Of a stretch of DNA of 64,000 bases, positions 40,332 through 49,683 are shown piece after piece (the first letter of the stretch is position 1; each line of letters opens with the position of its first letter). The stretch comes from Candidatus Ribeiella danica. GTDB taxonomy: Bacteria; Chloroflexota; Chloroflexia; Chloroflexales; Roseiflexaceae. The position numbers and the translations under genes are program-made. The stretch spans positions 1 through 64,000 of the forward strand of contig JADKFS010000012.1 in assembly GCA_016717335.1 (NCBI GenBank), written 5' to 3'. The notes below the pieces were generated by a model. It had not been told where the DNA came from, did no database searches, and saw only the letters and a program-made list of their open reading frames with translations.

Positions 40332-41579
40332 ATGCACTATACGTTCAGCTCGCCCGCGCTGCCGGGCGCGGCCCAGCTCAACCTGCGGCCCGAGGCCACC
40401 ACGGTGATGCTGGCCAACGACCACGTGCTCTCGTTCGACGGCGAGGGCCGCCTGATCACGGCCTACCGCGGCGGGCACCTGTTCAAGCGCGGCCTGGACC
40501 AGCGCGTGCTCGAGAAGTGGCGCCCCTGGGCGATCGGGCGGCCCGAGCACATCCGGCGCGACCTGGCCGAGGACGAGAAGCGCCGCCTGGTCGGCGATGT
40601 CCTGGCGACGCTCGGGCAGGTGCTGGGTGCGCTGCCGGCCGACGCTCCGCCGGCGGCCCGCGCGCGGCTGGAGCGCGCCGCGACCTGGGACGAGCCGGCC
40701 TACGCCGAGGATCGCCGGCGCTTCCAGACGGTCTACAAGCCCGTGCCGATCCTGCCGCCCGACCAGTACCTGGCGATGGTGCTGCAGGCGACCGAGGGCT
40801 GCCACTACAACCAGTGCAGCTTCTGCCACTTCTACCGCGACCGCCCGTTCCACGTCAAGAGCGACGCCGAGCTGCGCGCCCACATCGAGGCGGTGCGCGG
40901 CTTTCTCGGGGCGGGGGCGCGCCTGCGCCGCACGATCTTTCTGGCCGACGCGAACGCGCTGGTGATGCCCGAGCGGCGCCTGGCCGGCGTGTTCGAGGCG
41001 ATCGGCCAGGCGTTCGAGCTGGCGCCGGCCGGGATGCGCGGCGCCGCGCTGAGCCGCTGGAAGAGCGAGCACCCGCAGGGCATCGCCGGCATCTACTCGT
41101 TCCTGGACGCCTTCACCGGCAAGCGCAAGACCGAGGGCGAGTTCGAGTACCTGGCCGCGCGCGGGCTGCGGCGGGTCTACATCGGCATGGAGTCGGGCCA
41201 CGCGCCGCTGCTGGCGTTCCTACGCAAGCCGAGCATGCCCGCCGACGTGCGCGCCGTGGTGCGGGCCGCCCGCGCGGCCGGCGTCCACGTCGGCGTGATC
41301 GTCCTGCTGGGGATCGGCGGGGACCGCTACGCCCAGGGCCACGTCGACGACACCGTCGCGGTTGTCAACAGCCTGGGGCTCGACTCGCGCGACATCGTGT
41401 ACTTCTCGGAGTTCGTGGACGAGCCGGGCACCGAGTACGGCGCCGACGCGGCGTCCGCCGGCATCCGGGCGCTAACGGGCGCGCAGGTGCGCGCGCAGGC
41501 GGCCGCGATCCGGGCCGGGCTGCGCTTCGAGCAGCCGCCCAAGATCGCGACGTACGACATCCGCGAGTTTATCTATTGA
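40332..41579 (+). CDS. Radical SAM protein
   Basis: A 415-residue cytoplasmic enzyme. The 4Fe-4S motif is GCHYNQCSFCHFY (near residue 157), that is Cx4Cx2C instead of the common Cx3Cx2C; this form occurs in a set of uncharacterised radical SAM proteins with GC..N.C.FC. Further features are RGLRRVYIGMESGH, the GGE-like/SAM-contact strand GVIVLLGIGGD and a C-terminal FSEFVDEPGTEY. The substrate is unknown. AGGAG precedes ATG 40332 and the gene is in line with the YbaK gene. Confidence 0.85.
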   Translation: MHYTFSSPALPGAAQLNLRPEATTVMLANDHVLSFDGEGRLITAYRGGHLFKRGLDQRVLEKWRPWAIGRPEHIRRDLAEDEKRRLVGDVLATLGQVLGALPADAPPAARARLERAATWDEPAYAEDRRRFQTVYKPVPILPPDQYLAMVLQATEGCHYNQCSFCHFYRDRPFHVKSDAELRAHIEAVRGFLGAGARLRRTIFLADANALVMPERRLAGVFEAIGQAFELAPAGMRGAALSRWKSEHPQGIAGIYSFLDAFTGKRKTEGEFEYLAARGLRRVYIGMESGHAPLLAFLRKPSMPADVRAVVRAARAAGVHVGVIVLLGIGGDRYAQGHVDDTVAVVNSLGLDSRDIVYFSEFVDEPGTEYGADAASAGIRALTGAQVRAQAAAIRAGLRFEQPPKIATYDIREFIY

Positions 41580-41646
41580 TGCGGCTGGCGCCGGCCTGGG
41601 CGCCTCGCCCGCCGGGGCAACCGTACGGGCGTTCAGGCAAGGCTCG

Positions 41647-42000
41647 TCACTCCGCGCCGGGCCAAGCCGGCATCCGCGCGGGCGCCATCTCGCGCGTGCC
41701 GTCGCCGCCCCGCAGCACGCGGCGCAGCAGCACCAGCCGGGTCGCGCCGGTGAGCAGCAGCAGCAGCGATATCGACCACAGCCACGCGCCGATGTCGGGG
41801 AACAGCAGCAGGCCCTCGGTCCACGACTGCGCGCCCAGCAGATGGAGCAGCACGCGCGCGCCGATCAGCAGCGCCAGCGGCACGCGCGGATCGCGCGGTT
41901 GGTCGAGAGTGCGGCCTGCTCGGTGACTCTGCTTGCGAATCGCATCGTAGTCGCGCCCCACTGAGTCGCAGTGGCCGCGCCAGGGCAACCGCGCCGTCAC
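41647..42000 (-). CDS. Small hypothetical membrane protein
   Basis: A 117-residue frame whose GTG start overlaps the stop of the yaeQ gene (GTGA), which supports real translation. Two hydrophobic segments are visible (PLALLIGARVLLHLLG and LFPDIGAWLWSISLLLLLTGATRLVLL). The N-terminus is charged and without similarity that I recognise. Function unknown; existence supported mainly by the overlap and composition. Confidence 0.5.
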   Translation of the reverse strand: MTARLPWRGHCDSVGRDYDAIRKQSHRAGRTLDQPRDPRVPLALLIGARVLLHLLGAQSWTEGLLLFPDIGAWLWSISLLLLLTGATRLVLLRRVLRGGDGTREMAPARMPAWPGAE

Positions 42001-42536
42001 CCCAGGCGGTGCTCGACGATAGCGCCCACGATGCTCTGCCCGGCGATATCAATATAGAGCTGCCGCTCCGTGACCGAGAGGGTCATGCGCGTGCGCCGCT
42101 CCACGGCGGCAACCAGGGCGGCCATGACGTGATGCCCGATCGCATAGATCGGAATGTCCTCGGCCCGATGGATGCGCTTGCCCGCCAGCTGCTGCTTGAG
42201 CATCGCGGGGTTGCGATGGGTGTAAATGGCGACCCGGCCCGCCAGCTTGCTCGCCCGATGGAGCCGATCGGCGTCGGGCATGCCAACATCAATCCAGGCG
42301 ATCATCCGCCCGGTAAGATCGCGTACCCAGATCGCCGGCTCATCGCCTGCCGCCAGCCCTTGGGTGAACTCAATCCCTTCCGTATACTCAAGGCAGTAGG
42401 CCAGCACCCGCGACAGCATATATTCCAGTGTCTCCGACGGCTGCTGCGCGACGCGCAGCTCCAGCGTTTCATAGCAGCCCCGGTCCACGTCGGCCAGGTC
42501 GATGCTGAAGGTGTAGATCGTGGCAGTGAGCGCCAT
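41997..42536 (-). CDS. yaeQ: YaeQ-family protein
   Basis: A 179-residue protein of the YaeQ family, a compact nuclease-like (PD-D/ExK-related) fold of unknown biological role. Conserved stretches: ATIYTFSIDLADVDRGCYETLELRVAQQPSETLEYMLSRVLAYCLEY, DEPAIWVRDLTGRMIAWIDVGMPDADRLHRASK and VAIYTHRN. ATG 42536 begins the family match; AGGAG lies some 12 bases upstream. A small membrane protein gene overlaps its end. Confidence 0.88.
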   Translation of the reverse strand: MALTATIYTFSIDLADVDRGCYETLELRVAQQPSETLEYMLSRVLAYCLEYTEGIEFTQGLAAGDEPAIWVRDLTGRMIAWIDVGMPDADRLHRASKLAGRVAIYTHRNPAMLKQQLAGKRIHRAEDIPIYAIGHHVMAALVAAVERRTRMTLSVTERQLYIDIAGQSIVGAIVEHRLG

Positions 42537-42734
42537 GCGTGTTGTTCGCTCCTGTGCTGAATCGCGCAGCAGAGTGGTGGCCTGCGCGCCAGTTCCGGCA
42601 GCGCGCAGCCATTCGTTCGCGGAGCCCGGCCGGTTGTGCTGGGCTATTGTATCACGGCGGCTCCCGAGAGGCTGCCTGCAACGCTCTTTTACCACCAAGA
42701 CACGCAGGCGCCAAGGGTGGAAGCATCCCTTTTA

Positions 42735-42831
42735 CAGTTGGGGAGGTGTGGAGGGCCTTTGGCCCCTCCACACCTCCCCAAGGTGGGGGTCTGGGGGCGG
42801 GCAAAGCCCGCCCCCAGACCCCCACCCTGAA
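42735..42831. repeat. Two tandem long hairpins with 3-base loops
   Basis: First hairpin: left arm 42738-42757 (TTGGGGAGGTGTGGAGGGCC), loop TTT, right arm 42761-42781 with one bulged C. Second: 22-bp arm 42781-42802, loop AAA, right arm from 42806, perfect. The two share one base. They stand between yaeQ and the epimerase gene; the gap holds no gene. Confidence 0.85.
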
Positions 42832-42884
42832 CTGTAAGGTTCGCAAGAACCTTGCCTGGTTCCTGCTCAGACAGCTTCTGCGAG

Positions 42885-43859
42885 TCAGAGCCCGCCCCGG
42901 CGCGCGATCCCGATCAACGCCGCCTCGCGCTCGGGCGCTAGCGCGGGGGCCGGCAGGTCCTGCCCGAGCATCCAGGCCCGCATGTCCCGCGCGGTAACGT
43001 CCGGGTCGGTCAGGGTGAGACCCGCAATGCGCGCCCGCTCGCTGCTCACATCCATCAGGCCGCTCCGCTCCCCGCGCTCTGGCCGGAACAGCGGCAGCTC
43101 GACGAATGTCAGGCCGGCGGACCTGAGGATCTCGGCCGCGACCCAGACGAGGTTCTGCGCGCCAAGGACCTGCATGAACGCCGCCCACGTGAGCCGCGGC
43201 CCGGCCAGGTTGAAGCTCCCGCCCCGATCGGCCTCGATCACCGCTTGCGCGAATCGCGCCAGGTCCCGCGCGTCGATGACTTGCACATGATCGGACCCGT
43301 CGCCGGGTGCCAGCATCTCGCCGCCCCGCATGGCGCGCTGCACCCAGTAGGCGTAGCGGCCGCTCGGATCATGCGGCCCGACGACCACCTGCGGGCGCAG
43401 GAGCGTGCAGCGGTCGGCGTAGACCTGCTGCACAATGTCCTCGCAGGCGACTTTGAGGGCGCCGTAGGTCTCGCCGTTCACGTCGGTCACATCTTCGCCG
43501 GCGGGCGGCAGGCGGGGGTGGGTTTCGTGGACCGGGCGGTCCTGCGGGTCGCCATAGACGCTGACGGCGCTGATAAAGATATAGCGCTGCACGCGCCCGC
43601 GCAGCTGCTCGGCGCTTGGCCGCACCTGCCGCGGCGTGTAGCCGCTCACGTCCACGCACGCGTCCCAGGAGCGACCGGCCAGGGCGTCCAGGCCCGCGGC
43701 CCCGGCGTCGCGGTCGCCGCGCAGCCGCTCCACCTGCGCTGGCAGCGCGTCGGGCGATAGGCCGCGCGTCAGGGTGCTCACGGTGTGCCCGGCCTGCAGC
43801 AAGGTCTCCACAATGTGCCGGCCGACGAACTGGGTGCCGCCAAGGATCAATACACGCAT
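42885..43859 (-). CDS. NAD-dependent epimerase/dehydratase (extended SDR)
   Basis: A 324-residue protein with an N-terminal Rossmann motif MRVLILGGTQFVGRHIVETLL, the active-site region FISAVSVYGD followed by YGALKVACE (the YxxxK pair), and LLRPQVVVGPHDPSGRY. It belongs to the extended short-chain dehydrogenases, close to isoflavone-reductase-like and nucleotide-sugar epimerases. The substrate cannot be told from context. ATG 43859 has GGAGGG upstream. Confidence 0.88.
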   Translation of the reverse strand: MRVLILGGTQFVGRHIVETLLQAGHTVSTLTRGLSPDALPAQVERLRGDRDAGAAGLDALAGRSWDACVDVSGYTPRQVRPSAEQLRGRVQRYIFISAVSVYGDPQDRPVHETHPRLPPAGEDVTDVNGETYGALKVACEDIVQQVYADRCTLLRPQVVVGPHDPSGRYAYWVQRAMRGGEMLAPGDGSDHVQVIDARDLARFAQAVIEADRGGSFNLAGPRLTWAAFMQVLGAQNLVWVAAEILRSAGLTFVELPLFRPERGERSGLMDVSSERARIAGLTLTDPDVTARDMRAWMLGQDLPAPALAPEREAALIGIARRGGL

Positions 43860-44263
43860 TGCTCGCCTACCCTCCTACGCAGCCATCAGCCGACGCAGCT
43901 GCGGTGCGATCTTCGCCGCCAGCGCTTGAGCTTGATCCCCTCCGCGCGCCCATGGGCGGCGCTACCGGTTTGCGTGGCCCAAGCAATACATGTATAAACC
44001 ATGAGCGGCTGTTTGCAAAGGGGCGTTTGGGGGAACTTCGTCCCTCCAAACGCGCGCTCTGCTCTTCAGGCGGGCTCCTAGCAGCTCGTGAATCTGGCGG
44101 GTAGGGTGTGGGGCGGGCGTAGCCCGCCCCACACCCTACCTTTGGGAGGTCTGGAGGGGCCAAAGGTCCTCCAGACCTCCCCATCAAAAGCGATGCGGCA
44201 CACGCTAAAGCCAGTGAGCGACTGCCCACTGGCTTCAGGCTATATGCTGCGTCGGGTGTGTCG
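43860..44263. repeat. Intergenic region with two long hairpins with 3-base loops
   Basis: Hairpin one: 44100-44118 (GGTAGGGTGTGGGGCGGGC), loop GTA, 44122-44140, perfect. Hairpin two: about 44143-44160, loop AAA, to about 44182, nearly perfect. From 43860 to 44097 nothing else is recognisable. Confidence 0.78.
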
Positions 44264-44647
44264 CTACGCGCCCGCGAAGAGATCGAAGAACGGCGGGAAG
44301 GTCATCAGGAAGCCCAGCGCCGTCAACACGCCCGCGACGATCACGTAGGTCTTCAGGTTGACGTCCTTGTCCTTCATCGTGAAATGCGCGACGCCCCACG
44401 ATAGCAGGAAGGCGATCACCGCGACCCCGGTCTTGCCGCTCAGCGGGCCGACCGGATTGCTCCAGTTCAATCCATTCTTCAGGCCGACCAGCGCCGGCAT
44501 CTCCGTGAGCGTGACCAACAGGCCGAGGACGAAGCACCCGACCCCACCGGCCAGGAATGCCGCCGCCGCCTCACCCGTCGCCACGCGAGTCTCGACCTGC
44601 TGCTGCCCCTTGGTGGCGACCGTCTTGGGAAGCTGTGTAACTGCCAT
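44264..44647 (-). CDS. Uncharacterised membrane protein, partner of the upstream gene
   Basis: A 127-residue protein with three to four membrane helices (AAAFLAGGVGCFVLGLLVTLTEM, GVAVIAFLLSWGVAHFTM, TYVIVAGVLTALGFLMTFPPFFDLF). ATG 44647 is preferred to 44653 because AGAGG stands seven bases before it. It follows a second membrane protein gene by 52 bp on the same strand, so the two form an operon. Function unknown; a His in the second helix (VAHFT) could bind haem, but nothing proves it. Confidence 0.72.
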   Translation of the reverse strand: MAVTQLPKTVATKGQQQVETRVATGEAAAAFLAGGVGCFVLGLLVTLTEMPALVGLKNGLNWSNPVGPLSGKTGVAVIAFLLSWGVAHFTMKDKDVNLKTYVIVAGVLTALGFLMTFPPFFDLFAGA

Positions 44648-44699
44648 ATCCATACCTCTTTCGTGATTGCACTATGTTCAGTATCAGCCCGTCGGCAGC

Positions 44700-45230
44700 C
44701 TAGTGGATCGGCGCGGCCTTGGTGATCAGCGCGCCCATCAGGCCCGCGACCGCCGCCGCAGCGAAGGCCAGCACGAAGGTGACCATCAGCGTCTTGCGCA
44801 GGAACGGCATCTCGGCCAGCCGCTTACCGTAGCGCAGCACCACGAAGGCTACCACGGTCGCCAGGATCGGCGCGAACCAGGCGATGTGCTCCTTCCACTC
44901 CATCCCAAAGTTGTGCCACTCGGCCAGGCTCGGGTTGGCGAGCAAGAAGCTGCGCGGGAAGGTAGTCAGGTCGGCGCCCTTCGGCGCGGCGGCGCGATAC
45001 CACGGGTAGACGATGTAGGTGCCGGTGAGAACCGTGCCCCAGGCGGCGATCGCCATCAGCCACGTGCCCGAAACGAGGCGAGTCATGCGCTCGCGCAGGC
45101 CGGTGACGGTGAGCAGCTCGGGGCGCAGGCTGTAGAGCCCGGCCAGCCCGCCCGCAAACGCGAGCAGGAATAGCGCGCCAAAGCCCATCCCGTGGATCAG
45201 CCCCCAGAATTCGCGATTGGTGAGTTCCAT
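44700..45230 (-). CDS. Uncharacterised membrane protein with conserved-looking His residues
   Basis: A 176-residue protein with about four membrane helices (GLIHGMGFGALFLLAFAGGLAGLYSL, MAIAAWGTVLTGTYIVYPW, IAWFAPILATVVAFVVLRYG, VTFVLAFAAAAVAGLMGAL). GGAGGAG before ATG 45230 is a strong ribosome binding site. His13, and His residues in the EWHNFGMEWKEHIAWF loop, suggest possible haem or metal ligation in a redox membrane pair with the next gene. This is inference from residues only. Confidence 0.75.
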   Translation of the reverse strand: MELTNREFWGLIHGMGFGALFLLAFAGGLAGLYSLRPELLTVTGLRERMTRLVSGTWLMAIAAWGTVLTGTYIVYPWYRAAAPKGADLTTFPRSFLLANPSLAEWHNFGMEWKEHIAWFAPILATVVAFVVLRYGKRLAEMPFLRKTLMVTFVLAFAAAAVAGLMGALITKAAPIH

Positions 45231-45453
45231 GGTGCTCCTCCTATACAACGGTGTACAGTACGATCGCGCAGCGCTGTCGGCTGAACCGCGTGGCATCAGT
45301 GCCAGCGCATCTCGGTATGTTCAGTCTCGGGGTCAGTGCCGATTGTCGTTCCGTTGCCGACTCTACTGTACTGCGGCGTCGCCCGAATCAGAAGGGTCAT
45401 GTCCCCCCTTTTTTCTGGGTCGAGTGTCCCCTCGCACCGGGCCGATGCTCGGC

Positions 45454-45459
45454 TATAAT
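45454..45459 (+). promoter_or_regulatory. -10 box upstream of the two-component operon
   Basis: TATAAT preceded by CGGC. No good -35 stands 17 bp upstream. The same CGGCTATAAT occurs before the CPA1 antiporter gene at 52448-52457. Confidence 0.5.
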
Positions 45460-45485
45460 GAGCGTTGAGATTCTCTGCCGGGGGG

Positions 45486-46940
45486 ATGTGCGAACGCACA
45501 GCTATGATCACCTTTCTGCGCGACCTGTTTGCCGCCAACCAGACGATCGTCCTGTCGATCTATGGGCAGGTCTTCTTCGTGCTGGGGCTGGCGATCGTGC
45601 TGCAATCCTGGCGGCACAGCCGGCTGACCATGGCCCGCAATCTGCAGTGGTTGGCGGCTTTTGGCCTGACGCACGCGCTGTACGAGTGGGGCGATATCTT
45701 CATCCCGATTCAGGCGCAGTACGTGTCGGCGCCGCTGCTCGCCTTCCTCCGCAGCCTGCACGCGATCATGCTCGCCGTTTCCTTCGCCTGCCTGTTCCAG
45801 TTTGGGGTCGAGGCGCTGCGGCCCCTGCCCGGCCGCCGGCGCCTGCTGCGCTTGGGGCCGCTCGTGCTGCTGTTCCTCTGGATCGGCTGGGCCTTCGGCC
45901 CGGCCCTCGCCGCGGCCCGGGATCTGCGCGCGTGGAACAGGGATATGATGATCCTGGCGCGCTACACGATCGGGCTGCCGGGCGCGCTGCTGGCGGCCTA
46001 CGGGCTGTGGCACCAGGCCCACCAGATCGCTATTGGCATGCAGATGCCGCACATCCGGCGCGCGCTGCGCCTGGCCGCGCTCGCGCTGGTCGGCTACGGC
46101 ATCATGGCCGGCCTGGTCGTGCGGCCGGCGCCGTTCTTTCCGGCGAACGTGCTGAACACCGCTTGGGTGGAGGATCAGCTGCTCATCCCGGTGCCGATCA
46201 TGCGCGCCCTGTTCGGGCTGGTGCTGGCGGTGGCGATCATCCGCAGCCTGGAGGCGTTTCAGGTCGAGCTGGACCGCCGGCTGGTCGTCATGGAAGAGGC
46301 GCAGGTCCTGGCCACCGAGCGCGAGCGGATCGGCCGCGAGATTCACGATGGGACGCTGCAGACGATCTATGCGGCCGGTCTGCTGCTGCAGACGGTGGAG
46401 CACGACCTGGCGGATAACGCGCCTCAGCTTCGTACGCGGCTGCACCAGAGCGTGCAGCTGCTCAACCAGGCGGTGACCGAGATTCGCGGCTCGATCGGCA
46501 CGCTGCGCCCGCTCCCCGACGGCCGAAGCTTGACGGCCGGCCTGCAGGAGCTGGCCCGGGATCGCAACCTCCGCGCGCTCATGGATGTCGATCTGATCCT
46601 GGACATCCCCGAGGGGCAGGCCCTGGCGCCCGGCCAGATCGGGCAGCTGCTGGCGATCACCAACGAGGCGCTGAGCAACGTGGCGCGCCATGCGCAGGCG
46701 ACGCGCGTGCGGCTCACCGCGGCGGTGCAGGACGGCCGGCTGCGGCTGGAGATTCACGACAACGGGCATGGCCTGGCGGTCGATTATGTCGTCGGGTACG
46801 GCCTGCGCAATATGCACGACCGCGCGCGCCTGCTGGGCGGCGAGCTGTCGGTACACAGCGGGCCCGGCCACGGCACGCGCGTCGCCGTCGATGTGCCCTG
46901 GAGGAAAGAAGATGAGCGATTTGCGACTCGTGCTGGTTGA
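45486..46940 (+). CDS. Membrane sensor histidine kinase, NarL-system type (HisKA_3)
   Basis: A kinase of about 484 residues. Seven or so membrane helices occupy the first 250 residues (TIVLSIYGQVFFVLGLAIVLQSW through IMRALFGLVLAVAIIRSLEAF), with no large outer domain. The dimerisation domain carries the phospho-acceptor in ERERIGREIHDGTLQTIYA; the ATPase domain has NEALSNVARHAQA, DNGHGL and GYGLRNMHDRARLLGGE. The start is uncertain: TTG 45465, ATG 45486 or ATG 45504; 45486 is chosen as a compromise. It overlaps the response regulator gene by 29 bp. Confidence 0.88.
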   Translation: MCERTAMITFLRDLFAANQTIVLSIYGQVFFVLGLAIVLQSWRHSRLTMARNLQWLAAFGLTHALYEWGDIFIPIQAQYVSAPLLAFLRSLHAIMLAVSFACLFQFGVEALRPLPGRRRLLRLGPLVLLFLWIGWAFGPALAAARDLRAWNRDMMILARYTIGLPGALLAAYGLWHQAHQIAIGMQMPHIRRALRLAALALVGYGIMAGLVVRPAPFFPANVLNTAWVEDQLLIPVPIMRALFGLVLAVAIIRSLEAFQVELDRRLVVMEEAQVLATERERIGREIHDGTLQTIYAAGLLLQTVEHDLADNAPQLRTRLHQSVQLLNQAVTEIRGSIGTLRPLPDGRSLTAGLQELARDRNLRALMDVDLILDIPEGQALAPGQIGQLLAITNEALSNVARHAQATRVRLTAAVQDGRLRLEIHDNGHGLAVDYVVGYGLRNMHDRARLLGGELSVHSGPGHGTRVAVDVPWRKEDERFATRAG

Positions 46941-47574
46941 CGATCATCAGGTCGTGCGCCTGGGCCTGCGCGCGCTGCTCGGCAGCGAGCCGGACATCAC
47001 GGTGGTCGGCGAGGCCGGCACGGTGGCCGAGGCGATCGAGGTGGTGGGCCGGCTTCAGCCGGACATCGTGCTGATGGATATTCGCCTGCCGGACCAGAGC
47101 GGGATTGCGGCCTGCCAGCAGGTGCGGCAGCGCTGGCCGGCGGTGCAGGTGCTAATGCTGACCTCCTTCGCCGACGAAGACCTGGTGCTGGATGCGATCA
47201 GCGCCGGCGCGGCGGGGTATGTGCTGAAGCAGCTGGACACCGACGATCTGGTGCGGGCGGTCCGGGCGGTCGGCCGCGGCGACGCGGTGCTCGATCCAAC
47301 CGTGACGCGGCAGCTGCTGGCGCGGGTGCGGCGCGCCGAGCACGACGCCCATGGCGCGGCGTTTCAGGACCTGTCAGAGCGCGAGCTGGCTATTCTCGCA
47401 CTGGTGGCCGAGGGCAAGACCAACGCCGAGATCGCCGCGGCGCTCATCCTGAGCGAGAAGACCGCGCGCAACCACGTCAGTGCCATCCTAGAGAAGTTGG
47501 CGCTGACCAATCGCATCGAGGCGGCGACCTACGCGGTGCGCCACCATATCGAGCGCTTCGTGGCGGAGCGGTAA
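46912..47574 (+). CDS. NarL/FixJ-family response regulator
   Basis: A 220-residue regulator. The receiver domain has the acidic pair in LVLVDDHQVVRLGLR, phospho-acceptor Asp in DIVLMDIRLPDQSG, the Thr in LMLTSFAD and the Lys in GYVLKQL. A LuxR-type HTH follows (DLSERELAILALVAEGKTNAEIAAALILSEKTARNHVSAILEKL). GAGGAAAG stands before ATG 46912, inside the end of the kinase gene, so translation is coupled. Target genes are unknown. Confidence 0.93.
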   Translation: MSDLRLVLVDDHQVVRLGLRALLGSEPDITVVGEAGTVAEAIEVVGRLQPDIVLMDIRLPDQSGIAACQQVRQRWPAVQVLMLTSFADEDLVLDAISAGAAGYVLKQLDTDDLVRAVRAVGRGDAVLDPTVTRQLLARVRRAEHDAHGAAFQDLSERELAILALVAEGKTNAEIAAALILSEKTARNHVSAILEKLALTNRIEAATYAVRHHIERFVAER

Positions 47575-47620
47575 GCGCGCGCCTCCTCGCGCGCCTGCCC
47601 CGACCACGCCCCGCGAGTCC

Positions 47621-47649
47621 TTGACAAGCCATCGGCGCGTTGGTAAGAT
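47621..47649 (+). promoter_or_regulatory. Sigma-70-type promoter upstream of the ABC exporter
   Basis: TTGACA (47621-47626), 17-bp spacer, TAAGAT (47644-47649). The -35 is a perfect consensus match. Confidence 0.7.
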
Positions 47650-47699
47650 CGTGAACTCAGTTTCTCTACGACAAAGTTCTTACGAATCGTACAGTTCGG

Positions 47700-47788
47700 A
47701 GTGGTGGGCTGGGGCCGCTGGCCCCTCCAAATCTTGGCGGGTCATGGTGGGGCGGGCCGTAGGCCCGCCCCACCATGCCGAAAAGGAG
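47700..47788. repeat. Long hairpin with 3-base loop in the exporter leader
   Basis: CATGGTGGGGCGGGCC (47743-47758), loop GTA, GGCCCGCCCCACCATG (47762-47777), perfect. A less regular GC palindrome precedes it (47703-47730). The hairpin lies between the promoter and the GTG start and would be in the leader RNA, so it could affect translation. Confidence 0.75.
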
Positions 47789-47795
47789 ACTGATA

Positions 47796-49682
47796 GTGCA
47801 AGCATCTCCCGCGCGACAGCGGCCGGCCGGGCGCGGCTCAAGCAGCGGCGGGCTGCGCCGCGCGCTCGGCTACCTTGCCCGGCAGCGCCGCAGCGCCGCG
47901 ATGGCCTACGGCGCGCTGGTGGTCGCGACGATCGCCCAGCTCGCGGTGCCGCAGCTGGTGCAGAACATGATCGACGCGGTCACGAACGGCACGATCGCGC
48001 GGATCATCCTGGGGCTGCCCGCGCCGGCCCAGCCGCTCGCGGCGCAGCGCGCCAACACCACGATCGAGCAGCTCAAGGCCAACCAGGCCGGCGCCGAGTC
48101 GCTGCTGATCAACGCCGCGCTGATCATCGTCGCGTTCGCGCTGATGCGCGGCGTGTTCTCGTTCGTGCAGGCGTTCATGGCCGAGAAGACCTCGCAGGGC
48201 ATGGCGTTCGACCTGCGCAACGAGATCTTCGCCAAGATCCAGCGGCTCTCGTTCAGCTACTACGACCGCAACCAGACCGGCCAGCTCATGATCCGCGCCA
48301 CCGACGACGTCGAGAAGGTGCGCATGTTCATCGCCCAGGGGCTGGTGCTGGCGGCGCAGGCGTTCCTGCTGCTGACCGCCGCGCTGATCATTCTGGTTCT
48401 GACCAACTGGCGGCTCACGCTGTGGATCCTGCCGACGCTGCCGATCGCGCTGGCGCTGTTCATGGCCTTCGGCGCGATCAGCCAGCCGCTGTTCGGCGAG
48501 ATCCAGCGCCGGCTCTCGGCGCTAAACACGATCCTGCAGGAGAACCTGGCCGGCATCAAGGTGATCAAGGCGTTCGCGCGCGAGCCGTACGAGGAGCAGC
48601 GCTTCGACCGATCCGCCACGGCGCTGATGGAGCAGCAGCTGCGCGTCAGCCGGGTCTTCTCGTTCCTGTTCCCGGTGATCTTCCTGATCGCCCAGATCGG
48701 CCAGGCGGTGATCCTGTACTTCGGCGGCCAGCAGATCGTCGCCGGCACGCTGAACCTGGGCGAGTACCAGAAGTTCAGCCTGTACCTGATCTATGTGTTC
48801 TTCCCGCTCGGCCAGCTCGGCTTCATCATCTCGCTGATGGCCCAGGCCGGCGCCTCGGCCGGGCGGATCTTCGAGATCCTCGACTCGAAGAGCGACATCG
48901 TCGATCGGCCCGGCGCCGCCGCCCTGCCGCCGATCGAGGGCCGCGTCGAGCTTCGGCAGGTGACCTTCCGCTACTTCGGCAGCGGCGACCCGGTGCTGCG
49001 CGATGTCAGCTTCGTCGCCGAGCCGGGCCAGACGATCGCGCTGTTGGGGGCCACCGGCAGCGGCAAGACCACGATCATCAACCTCATCCCGCGCTTCTAC
49101 GACACCAGCGAGGGCGCGATCCTGATCGACGGCCACGACATCCGCGACGTCACGCTGGACAGCCTGCGCTCGCAGATCGGCATCGTGCTGCAGGAGACCA
49201 ACCTGTTCAGCGGGACGATCCGCGACAACATCGCCTTCGGCCGGCCCGACGCGACGATCGAGCAGGTCCAGGCCGCCGCGCAGGCCGCCTCGGCGCACGA
49301 CTTCATCATTGGCTTCGCCCAAGGCTACGACACGCCGGTCGGCGAGCGCGGCACGACGCTCTCGGGCGGGCAGAAGCAGCGCATCGCGATCGCGCGCGCG
49401 CTGCTGCTCGACCCGCGCCTGCTGATCCTGGACGACTCGACCAGCAGCGTCGACCTGCAGACCGAGCACAAGATCCAGCAGGCGCTCGACAACCTGATGC
49501 AGGGCCGCACCAGCTTCGTGATCGCCCAGCGCATCAGCACCGTGCTGAACGCCGACCAGATCCTGGTGCTCGACAAGGGCCAGGTCGTCGCCGCGGGCGT
49601 CCACGAGGAGCTGATGGAGAGCAGCCCGATCTACGCCGAGATCTACCACTCGCAGCTGATCGGCGACACCGTGACGGCGTGA
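47796..49682 (+). CDS. ABC exporter half-transporter with degenerate Walker B
   Basis: A 628-residue fused membrane and ATPase subunit (type IV/MsbA-like). Six membrane helices in the first 330 residues; ATPase motifs Walker A GATGSGKT, signature LSGGQKQR and Walker B LLILDDSTS. The catalytic Glu after Walker B is Asp, as in the degenerate half of heterodimeric exporters such as TM287/288 and BmrCD. The GTG start at 47796 is chosen because AAGGAG lies eight bases upstream; the ATG at 47775 belongs to the hairpin. Its partner is at 50339, beyond a four-helix-bundle gene. Confidence 0.93.
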   Translation: MQASPARQRPAGRGSSSGGLRRALGYLARQRRSAAMAYGALVVATIAQLAVPQLVQNMIDAVTNGTIARIILGLPAPAQPLAAQRANTTIEQLKANQAGAESLLINAALIIVAFALMRGVFSFVQAFMAEKTSQGMAFDLRNEIFAKIQRLSFSYYDRNQTGQLMIRATDDVEKVRMFIAQGLVLAAQAFLLLTAALIILVLTNWRLTLWILPTLPIALALFMAFGAISQPLFGEIQRRLSALNTILQENLAGIKVIKAFAREPYEEQRFDRSATALMEQQLRVSRVFSFLFPVIFLIAQIGQAVILYFGGQQIVAGTLNLGEYQKFSLYLIYVFFPLGQLGFIISLMAQAGASAGRIFEILDSKSDIVDRPGAAALPPIEGRVELRQVTFRYFGSGDPVLRDVSFVAEPGQTIALLGATGSGKTTIINLIPRFYDTSEGAILIDGHDIRDVTLDSLRSQIGIVLQETNLFSGTIRDNIAFGRPDATIEQVQAAAQAASAHDFIIGFAQGYDTPVGERGTTLSGGQKQRIAIARALLLDPRLLILDDSTSSVDLQTEHKIQQALDNLMQGRTSFVIAQRISTVLNADQILVLDKGQVVAAGVHEELMESSPIYAEIYHSQLIGDTVTA

Positions 49683-49683
49683 G

